Assembly: GCA_028288875.1 (NCBI GenBank)
Contig: JAQGHK010000555.1
Span: 1 to 10,672, forward strand
Length of the DNA stretch: 10,672 bases
Reading direction: 5' to 3'
From: Phycisphaerales bacterium
Lineage (GTDB): Bacteria; Planctomycetota; Phycisphaerae; Tepidisphaerales; Tepidisphaeraceae
The position numbers and the translations under genes are program-made. Positions 1 to 5,743 of the stretch are shown one piece after another. The notes under the pieces were generated by a model. That model was not told the origin of the DNA. It did not search any database and was given only the letters and a program-made list of their open reading frames with translations. How positions within the stretch are numbered: the stretch's first letter is position 1; each line of letters begins with the position of its first letter.

Positions 1-1
1 C

Positions 2-919
2 GTGGCGGGCAAAATGGGGCCGACCATCGGGCGGATGGCTCAGCGTGCGCTGGCCGCGAGCGGATCCGATCGGCGCGTCATCGGCGTCGCACGATTTTCC
101 AATCCGGCGGAGCGTGAGAAGCTGAACGACTGGGGCATCGATACGATCGCCTGCGACCTGCTGAATGAAGGCGCCTTGGCCAAACTGCCCGACGCATCGC
201 ACGTCATGTTCATGGCGGGGATGAAGTTCGGATCGACCGGCAACGAGGCGCTTACTTGGGCCATGAATTGCCACCTGCCGGCGATGGTTTGTCGGCGGTA
301 TCAGGGGAGCACGATCGCGGCGTTTTCGACGGGCAACGTTTATGGGCTGACGCCGCTGGCGACCGGTGGTTCGATCGAAACCGATGCGGCCAATCCCGCC
401 GGTGAATACGCCATGAGCTGCCTCGGCCGCGAGCGGATGTTTCAGCACTTCGCACAGTCCACGGAGACGCCCGTCTCCATTCTCCGGCTGAACTATGCCT
501 GCGAGCTGCGCTACGGCGTGCTGGTGGATCTGGCGCAAAAAGTGTGGGAGAGGTCGCCGATCGATCTGGCCATGGGGAACTTCAATGTGATCTGGCAGGC
601 CGACGCGAATGCAATGGCGCTGGCCTCCTTCGCACAAGCAGGCCGCCCGGCGTTCATGCTGAACATCGCCGGCCCGGAGACGCTCAGCGTCCGCTGCGTC
701 TGCCAGCAGTTCGGCCTACTCATGGGGCGCGACGTTCAATTCGTCGGTACTGAAGCCCCCGACGCCCTTTTGAACAACGGCCAGCTGGGCCATCGCCTTT
801 ACGGCTACCCGCGTGTGGGTGCAGAGCAAATGATGCACTGGATCGCCGACTGGATCATCCGAGGCGGCGAGACGTTGAAAAAACCGACGCATTTTGAAAC
901 GCGCAGCGGCAAGTTCTGA
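2..919 (+). CDS. NAD-dependent epimerase/dehydratase-like protein, 5' truncated by window edge
   Basis: This is an extended short-chain dehydrogenase/epimerase-like protein with an NAD(P)-binding Rossmann fold and 305 readable residues. The first complete codon is a GTG, but it is almost certainly an internal Val. V-A-G-K-M-G is the end of a GxxGxxG dinucleotide-binding loop, and the base before it (c) fits a preceding Gly codon, so the beta-1 strand and the true start lie upstream of the window. Other visible landmarks are the FMAG stretch (70-73), STGNVYG (109-115) with the catalytic-type Ser/Thr region, and the EYAMSCLGRE segment (135-144). The Tyr of the YxxxK motif is present (Y136), but the Lys position holds Cys140. 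The substrate is unknown; a sugar nucleotide, uronate or sugar acid would fit the neighbours. The stop lies 19 nt before the start of the aldolase-like gene, which suggests a shared operon. The family call is solid; the specific reaction is not assigned. Confidence 0.8.
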   Translation: MAGKMGPTIGRMAQRALAASGSDRRVIGVARFSNPAEREKLNDWGIDTIACDLLNEGALAKLPDASHVMFMAGMKFGSTGNEALTWAMNCHLPAMVCRRYQGSTIAAFSTGNVYGLTPLATGGSIETDAANPAGEYAMSCLGRERMFQHFAQSTETPVSILRLNYACELRYGVLVDLAQKVWERSPIDLAMGNFNVIWQADANAMALASFAQAGRPAFMLNIAGPETLSVRCVCQQFGLLMGRDVQFVGTEAPDALLNNGQLGHRLYGYPRVGAEQMMHWIADWIIRGGETLKKPTHFETRSGKF

Positions 920-938
920 TTCCTTTCTGAGCCCGGAC

Positions 939-2009
939 ATGATCAAACCCACCCCCAACGACGTCCGCGCCGCGCTTGCTGGCGGCCTGGCGATCCCCGC
1001 TCACCCGCTTGCTCTGAACAGCCAGCGCAAGCTTGACGAACGTCGTCAGCGGGCGTTGTCGCGGTACTACTTCGCCGCCGGCGCGGGCGGGCTGGCCGTC
1101 GCGGTGCACACGACACAATTCGCGATCCGAAATCCGGAAATCGGATTGTTTGAGCCGGTGTTGCGGCTGGCGGCTGAGGAGTTTGATCGTGCCCAGGCGC
1201 AGAGCGACCGCCTGCTCGTCCGCATCGGCGGTGTGTGCGGGCCAACGCGCCAGGCCGTCGCCGAGGCGGGACTGCTGCGCGATCTCGGTTATCACGCGGG
1301 CCTACTGAGTCTGGCCGCGCTATCGAAGGCGACGGATGATGAACTGATCGACCATTGCCGCGCGGTGGCCGAAGTCTTGCCCGTGATCGGTTTCTACCTG
1401 CAGCCTGCCGTCGGCGGCCGGGCGCTGCCCTACGCTTTCTGGCGTCGCCTGGCCGAAATTCCGGGTGTCATTGCGATCAAGATGGCGCCGTTCAATCGGT
1501 ATCAGACCTTTGACGTCGTACGTGCCGTCGCCGATGCCGGCCGGGAAGATCTGGTGCTGTACACGGGCAACGACGACAACATCGTGCTGGACTTGCTCAC
1601 GCCGTACCGCATTCGCGTCGGGAATCGGACCGTTGAACGCCGCGTGCTCGGCGGCTTGCTGGGGCATTGGTCGGTCTGGACGCAGAAGGCGGTTGAACTG
1701 CTCACGCATTGCCAGGCGATTGTGCGCGGCGGCGGCGAGGTTTCGGCCGACATGCTGGCCCGGGCGGTGGAAGTGACCGACAGCAACGCCGCCTTCTTCG
1801 ATGCGGCGAACGGTTTCGCCCGCTGCATCGCGGGCCTGCACGAAGTGCTTCGCCGCCAAGGCCTGCTGGAAACGATCGAATGCCTTGATCCGCACGAGAC
1901 GCTGTCCCCCGGGCAGGCGAAGGAAATCGATCGTGTATACTCGGCCTATCCGCACCTGCATGATGACGCGTTCGTCGCTGAACATCGCAGTGCGTGGTTG
2001 AGCGGTTAG
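939..2009 (+). CDS. Dihydrodipicolinate synthase/N-acetylneuraminate lyase superfamily protein (DapA-like aldolase)
   Basis: This 356-residue protein is of the DapA/NAL class I aldolase superfamily, which forms or cleaves C-C bonds on pyruvate-type substrates through a Schiff-base lysine. Landmarks numbered from the chosen ATG are a GAGGLAVAVHTTQF segment where the family has its GTTGE loop (HTTQF at 57-61), GFYLQPAVG with the probable catalytic Tyr153, and GVIAIKMAPFN with the probable Schiff-base Lys181. It is longer than a typical DapA (about 290-300 aa), with extra C-terminal helices. The reading frame stays open upstream to a TTG at 894 that overlaps the previous gene, but the ATG at 939 gives a normal N-terminus and no clear ribosome-binding site favours either. 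The altered GTTGE loop argues against lysine biosynthesis and for a keto-sugar-acid aldolase or dehydratase; this is inference. It sits between the epimerase-like gene and the threonine dehydratase gene with gaps of 19 and 10 nt. Confidence 0.85.
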   Translation: MIKPTPNDVRAALAGGLAIPAHPLALNSQRKLDERRQRALSRYYFAAGAGGLAVAVHTTQFAIRNPEIGLFEPVLRLAAEEFDRAQAQSDRLLVRIGGVCGPTRQAVAEAGLLRDLGYHAGLLSLAALSKATDDELIDHCRAVAEVLPVIGFYLQPAVGGRALPYAFWRRLAEIPGVIAIKMAPFNRYQTFDVVRAVADAGREDLVLYTGNDDNIVLDLLTPYRIRVGNRTVERRVLGGLLGHWSVWTQKAVELLTHCQAIVRGGGEVSADMLARAVEVTDSNAAFFDAANGFARCIAGLHEVLRRQGLLETIECLDPHETLSPGQAKEIDRVYSAYPHLHDDAFVAEHRSAWLSG

Positions 2010-2019
2010 CACGCAGCAT

Positions 2020-3243
2020 ATGCCGATTGATCTGGACACCATCGTTGCCGCGCAGTCGCGCATTGCGGGGGCGGTCGCCGTTACGCCATGCCCGGAATCG
2101 ATTCCCCTTTCAGAACTCACCGGCTGTCGAATTTTCTGCAAGCTGGATCACCTGCAGCGCACCGGCAGTTTCAAGGAACGCGGCGCTCGAAACGCGCTGA
2201 TGCAGCTCGGCCAGGCCGCACGAGATCGCGGTGTAATCGCGGCGTCGGCCGGTAATCATGCGCTCGGGCTCAGCTACCACGGGAAACTTTTGGGCATCCC
2301 AGTGACGGTCGTCATGCCGGTGACCGCGCCGCTGGTCAAAGTGTCGATGTCGATGGCGATGGGCGCCCGCGTTATTCAGCATGGCGATTCGTTCGGCGAA
2401 GCCCGCGCTAAGGCCGACGAACTGTCCGCTGCGGAAGGGATGACCTATGTGCACGGTTATGACGATCCCGCCATTATTGCCGGGCAAGGAACGCTGGGGC
2501 TGGAAGTGCTGGATCAGGTGCCGGAGATGGACGCGATCATCGTGCCGCTCGGCGGCTGCGGGCTGATGGCCGGCGTGGCGGTTGCGTTCAAAACCCGGCG
2601 GCCGGGCGTGCGGATCATCGGCGTTGAGGCGACCCACGCGCCGGCGTTCAGCCGGGCTCGCGCGGCCGGGCACCCCGTCACCGTCCGCCCCGGCCCGACA
2701 CTGGCCGACGGGTTGGCCGTCAGCATTGTCGGGGAGAATGCGTTCTCCCTGTGCAATGGCTTGGTGGATGAAGTCGTTCAAGTGCAGGAGCGCGACATCG
2801 CGCTGGCGATCCTGCGGCTGGTGGAGCTTGAGAAGTCGGTCGTCGAAGGCGCCGCCGCGGCGACGCTGGCCGCGCTGCTGAGTGGCAAGTTGGCTTCATT
2901 GGCCGGAAAGACGGTGACGCTGGTCCTAGGCGGCGGCAATATTGATCCGGCTATTCTTTCTCGGGTGATCGAAAAGGGCTTGGCCGTCGACGGCCGACTC
3001 TGCCGCTTTACGGCGGTCATCAGCGACCGCCCCGGCGGGCTGGCGGCCTTCGCATCGGCAGTGGCGGCGACGGGCGCGAGCATCAAGGAAGTCACCCATG
3101 AACGGGCCTTCAGCGGCCCCGACGTTTCGTCCGCCCGGCTGCAATGCACGATCGAAACGCGCGGCCACCCGCACGTGGCGAGCGTCATGGACGCGCTGAA
3201 ATCTTACAGCGCCCGCCTGGTGCCCGCCGACATGGATTATTGA
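2020..3243 (+). CDS. ilvA: Threonine dehydratase (threonine ammonia-lyase), PLP-dependent, with C-terminal ACT domain
   Basis: This enzyme should deaminate L-threonine (and probably serine) to 2-oxobutyrate (pyruvate) and ammonia, using pyridoxal phosphate in the cytoplasm. Visible fold-type II motifs are GSFKERGA with the PLP-binding Lys52, SAGNHALG (76-83) that contacts the substrate carboxylate, a phosphate-binding loop GGCGLMAG (178-185), VEGAAAA (275-281) and GGGNID (304-309). Residues about 326-403, starting RFTAVISDRPGGLAAF, form one ACT regulatory domain. At 407 aa it matches the single-ACT threonine dehydratase class: shorter than E. coli IlvA (514 aa) and longer than TdcB (329 aa). 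The third Gly of the usual GGGG loop is Cys180. The start is the ATG 10 nt after the aldolase-like stop; there is no strong Shine-Dalgarno, so translation may be coupled. The ilvA symbol reflects family, and a catabolic tdcB-like role is possible. It converges with the oxidoreductase on the other strand, leaving 15 bp between stops. Confidence 0.93.
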   Translation: MPIDLDTIVAAQSRIAGAVAVTPCPESIPLSELTGCRIFCKLDHLQRTGSFKERGARNALMQLGQAARDRGVIAASAGNHALGLSYHGKLLGIPVTVVMPVTAPLVKVSMSMAMGARVIQHGDSFGEARAKADELSAAEGMTYVHGYDDPAIIAGQGTLGLEVLDQVPEMDAIIVPLGGCGLMAGVAVAFKTRRPGVRIIGVEATHAPAFSRARAAGHPVTVRPGPTLADGLAVSIVGENAFSLCNGLVDEVVQVQERDIALAILRLVELEKSVVEGAAAATLAALLSGKLASLAGKTVTLVLGGGNIDPAILSRVIEKGLAVDGRLCRFTAVISDRPGGLAAFASAVAATGASIKEVTHERAFSGPDVSSARLQCTIETRGHPHVASVMDALKSYSARLVPADMDY

Positions 3244-3258
3244 GCAGCCATCGGCCCC
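3244..3258. other. 15-bp convergent intergenic gap without visible terminator
   Basis: This gap separates the stop codons of two converging genes, threonine dehydratase (plus) and oxidoreductase (minus). It holds no stem-loop followed by a T-run on either strand. Transcripts from both sides therefore either end through Rho or run into each other's 3' ends. Confidence 0.5.
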
Positions 3259-4143
3259 TTACCGAGAAATACGTACCGGCCGCCCATCGGCCAAGCTGCG
3301 ATTCGCGGCTTCGATGATTTGCACGATCTCTAGCGTCTGCTCCTTCGGCACTGGCGAGCGATCCTGCCCTAGCTCGGTAACGATCGCGCGGAGCAGGTTC
3401 AATGCAGTTGGGGTTTGCGATTGCGTCGTATCGGCGTAGGCCGGGCCGGCCGCACGATGCACGGTGATACCGAACGTGGCAGACCCGCCGCGCGTCTGGC
3501 GGATCGAGGCCATTCGCCCGTCACCCCATCGCAGACTGATCAGGTCGCTCCCGTCGCTGCTCATCACATTGGCTTCAACGCACCCCACACCCATCACGGC
3601 GACCGCCATTTCGACGCAGTGAATGCCGTACCAGAAAAAGCCGGGCTGAGTGGGCTCGCGGTAGCCCGGGCCAAAGACATCACAGCCCAAAGCCGGCTGG
3701 CTGCCGGCCTGCACGCGGGTCATCATCTCGTGAAAGCGCAGCGCCGAACTGCTCATCAGAACAGTGCCGTGAGTGTCGGCCACGTCAAAGATTGCTTCCG
3801 TATCGGCAAGACTCAAGGCGATCGGCTTGCCGACGAAAATCGGCTTCCGCTGCGGCGCGAGTTGCTCCACGAGGGCACGGTGCACGCGTCCGTCCGTGGC
3901 GGTCAACAGCACAACGTCGGCGGTTTCAGCGACCTCGGCGGGCGTGTTCATAATCGGCACCTGCCATTGCTCTCGGACGGTCCGCGTGTACTGCTCTACG
4001 CGCGACCAGCACAAGGGAACATCCGGACTGCCGCCGGCCCAGGCGGCCGTGACCCGTGCGCCGGGCACTTGGCCGCCGTTCAGCATCTCGGTGAACGCCA
4101 CGGCGTGCGACATGTCGAGGCCGACAAGACCTACTCGGAGCAT
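3259..4143 (-). CDS. Gfo/Idh/MocA family NAD(P)-dependent oxidoreductase
   Basis: This 294-aa protein should oxidise or reduce a sugar or sugar derivative with NAD(P). The N-terminal Rossmann strand is MLRVGLVGLDMSH (1-13), a G-x-x-G-x-D variant of the dinucleotide loop. The family EKP signature appears as VGKPIA (104-109): Lys106-Pro107 are kept and Glu is replaced by Gly. FFWYGIHCVEM (170-180) in the C-terminal domain supplies the conserved His176 expected near the active site. Lengths of 330-380 aa are common in the family, so this is a compact member. The ATG at 4143 is preceded by AAAGGA at 7-nt spacing, a good ribosome-binding site. The gene starts 13 nt inside the 3' end of the upstream GH20-like gene, so the two are one transcription unit and probably translationally coupled, suggesting it processes a sugar released by that enzyme. 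The exact substrate cannot be read from the sequence. Confidence 0.88.
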   Translation of the reverse strand: MLRVGLVGLDMSHAVAFTEMLNGGQVPGARVTAAWAGGSPDVPLCWSRVEQYTRTVREQWQVPIMNTPAEVAETADVVLLTATDGRVHRALVEQLAPQRKPIFVGKPIALSLADTEAIFDVADTHGTVLMSSSALRFHEMMTRVQAGSQPALGCDVFGPGYREPTQPGFFWYGIHCVEMAVAVMGVGCVEANVMSSDGSDLISLRWGDGRMASIRQTRGGSATFGITVHRAAGPAYADTTQSQTPTALNLLRAIVTELGQDRSPVPKEQTLEIVQIIEAANRSLADGRPVRISR

Positions 4144-5642
4144 GGCAGCATCCTTTCCTCGGGCCGGGCCGCGGCCACCTCACGCAGCCGATCCGCGCCG
4201 CGGCGGAGCATGGGGATGAGGTGATCGGCGTCAAAATGATGGATCGGCGCGGCGTATTTTCGCGGGCCGTCGGCAAAACGCTCTTGATCCCACACGGCGT
4301 CGACCCGAGCCAGCAGGTGTTCCCTTTCGACGGCCGCGCGCAGCGCCTCTGCGGCGGTGAAGTGTTCAAGGCCGGCCGCCGTCGCGTAACAATGCGCGGC
4401 TAATTCGACCATCAACACGAACGTGGCAAATTCCCGATGGTGTTCGTGAACCGCCGGCCGCACGGAGTCTTCGAGCAACGCAGCTGCATCAGCCCATCTC
4501 GGTGCGGCGACTGTTATCACCCGCATCTTCTCAGGGTCGGCTATGCTTTCTTGAGCGAGCGTTAGCACGGAAGTCCATTCATCGCGACATGGCGATAGTT
4601 CAAGAACGACCTCACAGGCCGCAACGAACGCGCGGGAATCGCCCAATCCGTAAAAGCTTTGGCCGAACTTCGCGATTGCCTCGGCGACATTGCTGTCCGC
4701 CCCATCCCGTATGAGCGTCACTGACAGATCGAGCCCGAGCCAGAGTGAATCCGCTAGATATCGCACCGGCGTCCAGACCGTGTTGATGTGCCCAAGGACA
4801 CGGCCGCCACCATCGGAGGTCAGCGTCGAGTGCTCACGAAGGCTGCGGATATTCGGCAACGCGAAACGCTCGCCGGGGAAAAGCATCTGCTGCGAACTGA
4901 TGGAAGCGGAACAGAGCACGACATCAAAACCTTGGTCCAGCAGGTACTGCGTGGTTTCAGCGGGTTCGTGCGGACGGTAACGCCAGTTACACATCACGAT
5001 GTCGCGCGGCAACTTGGCGGCAAGGGCCGGGTCATGAAGCAGGCCGTCCGCCCACATCCACATCCGTTTACCTACGCCGGTCACGACGCCATGGAGGAAG
5101 TTGATGTGATCTGCGAAGATGTCGGTTCGGCTGCGCGTGTTCAATGCCGCCTTCGACAGCGGATGCGCGCCGAAGTTCGTTTCATCCAGGCCGAGATGGA
5201 TGTCCGTGCTGTCGAAGATCGAGGCGACGTCCCCGATCAACGCACGCAAGTTCGTTCGCGTTTCCGGGGCCACCGGGCACATGCTGCTGAACATCTCCTC
5301 CGATTCGGCCAGATGGCGAAAGCGCGCGAGGCGGGTCAGGTAAACGGTGTGTCCGAGCGAGGCGAGTTCCGGAATAATCTGCACGCCCCGCTCCTTGGCG
5401 TATGCACACAGCGCTCGCATCTCGTCGGCGGTATAGGCGTGCGGCGATGCCGCTTCGGGCACCGAGGGGAGGATCACGGCGCAGCCTTGGTCGTCGGTAA
5501 AATGCCACAGCAAATGGGTGACGCCGCGCTGCGCGAGGAAGTCGATGCAATTGCGGTAGTACTGCCGGTTTTCCAAGGCTCGGGCCAAGTCCAGCATGAC
5601 ACCAAGCACCGGGTCGTCTTGGTCGTCGTTTTTCATAGGCAA
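4131..5642 (-). CDS. GH20-like glycoside hydrolase (beta-N-acetylhexosaminidase-type TIM barrel), cytoplasmic
   Basis: This 503-aa protein has the order of motifs of a GH20 catalytic barrel. HFTDDQG (47-53) corresponds to the H-x-T/S-D-D-Q-x segment, IIPELASLGHT (89-99) to the iPE...PGH strand, IHLGLDET (148-155) to the strand bearing the catalytic Asp-Glu pair (D153, E154), and GKRMWMWAD (191-199) to the late tryptophan-rich strand. In GH20, Glu is the acid/base and Asp orients the substrate N-acetyl group. No signal peptide is visible, so it probably acts on imported oligosaccharides. The N-terminal GH20 accessory domain is absent: the barrel starts near residue 12, and about 200 helical residues follow it. 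The TTG at 5642 has AGGTGA 7 nt upstream; the ATG at 5636 (two codons in) is the alternative, with 13-nt spacing. It is divergent from the LacI-type gene, probably its regulator, and overlaps the downstream oxidoreductase. Specificity for N-acetylhexosamines is family inference. Confidence 0.82.
   Translation of the reverse strand: MPMKNDDQDDPVLGVMLDLARALENRQYYRNCIDFLAQRGVTHLLWHFTDDQGCAVILPSVPEAASPHAYTADEMRALCAYAKERGVQIIPELASLGHTVYLTRLARFRHLAESEEMFSSMCPVAPETRTNLRALIGDVASIFDSTDIHLGLDETNFGAHPLSKAALNTRSRTDIFADHINFLHGVVTGVGKRMWMWADGLLHDPALAAKLPRDIVMCNWRYRPHEPAETTQYLLDQGFDVVLCSASISSQQMLFPGERFALPNIRSLREHSTLTSDGGGRVLGHINTVWTPVRYLADSLWLGLDLSVTLIRDGADSNVAEAIAKFGQSFYGLGDSRAFVAACEVVLELSPCRDEWTSVLTLAQESIADPEKMRVITVAAPRWADAAALLEDSVRPAVHEHHREFATFVLMVELAAHCYATAAGLEHFTAAEALRAAVEREHLLARVDAVWDQERFADGPRKYAAPIHHFDADHLIPMLRRGADRLREVAAARPEERMLPCSE
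4151..4156 (-). promoter_or_regulatory. Ribosome-binding site of the minus-strand oxidoreductase
   Basis: On the minus strand this reads AAAGGA and lies 7 nt before the ATG at 4143, inside the coding sequence of the GH20-like gene. It supports reinitiation or coupled translation across the 13-nt overlap. Confidence 0.6.
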
Positions 5643-5649
5643 TGAGCGT

Positions 5650-5655
5650 TCACCT
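5650..5655 (-). promoter_or_regulatory. Ribosome-binding site deciding the GH20-like start
   Basis: On the minus strand this reads AGGTGA. It lies 7 nt from a TTG codon (5642) and 13 nt from the next in-frame ATG (5636). Spacing favours the TTG; the codon itself favours the ATG. The protein differs by only two residues. Confidence 0.5.
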
Positions 5656-5672
5656 ATAAGAATACACGGGCG

Positions 5673-5703
5673 GAATATTATTCAATATTATTCTGAGAAT
5701 AAT
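5673..5703. promoter_or_regulatory. Candidate operator: three ATTATTC half-sites phased every 10 bp
   Basis: AATATTATTC occurs twice in perfect tandem (5674-5683 and 5684-5693). The second copy also forms an inverted repeat with what follows: ATTATTC (5687-5693), TGA, GAATAAT (5697-5703). The first copy is part of an 11-bp odd palindrome, GAATA-T-TATTC (5673-5683). The three half-sites begin at 5677, 5687 and 5697, one helical turn apart, so a protein could line them up on one face of the DNA. The block lies between the two divergent genes and just upstream of the -35 box at 5708. It is the best candidate binding site for the LacI-type regulator, although another factor could use it. Confidence 0.55.
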
Positions 5704-5707
5704 TTGT

Positions 5708-5736
5708 TTGACACAGATTTTTTAGGGATGCATATT
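5708..5736 (+). promoter_or_regulatory. Sigma70-type promoter of the LacI-family gene
   Basis: A perfect TTGACA -35 hexamer (5708-5713) is followed, after 17 bp, by CATATT (5731-5736), which matches 4 of 6 positions of the -10 consensus. The predicted transcription start is near 5742-5744, at or next to the ATG at 5744. An inverted repeat AGGGA (5724-5728) / TCCCT (5736-5740) overlaps the -10 and could be a second operator site for autoregulation. Confidence 0.5.
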
Positions 5737-5743
5737 CCCTTCC

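Noticed and set aside
894..938. TTG start of the aldolase-like gene overlapping the epimerase-like gene
   Set aside because: It adds 15 residues with no family counterpart and has no ribosome-binding site; the ATG at 939 is a better start.
3415..4224. Long plus-strand open frames opposite the minus-strand oxidoreductase and GH20-like genes (also 4788-5645)
   Set aside because: These are antisense shadows in GC-rich DNA, rich in Arg/His/Gly with no recognisable motif, while the minus-strand products have clear family signatures.
5657..5685. Minus-strand promoter for the GH20-like gene (TTGAAT with TATTCT)
   Set aside because: The spacer is only 15 bp and the predicted start would fall within the ribosome-binding site. 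The true promoter is probably elsewhere in the AT-rich block and cannot be pinned down.
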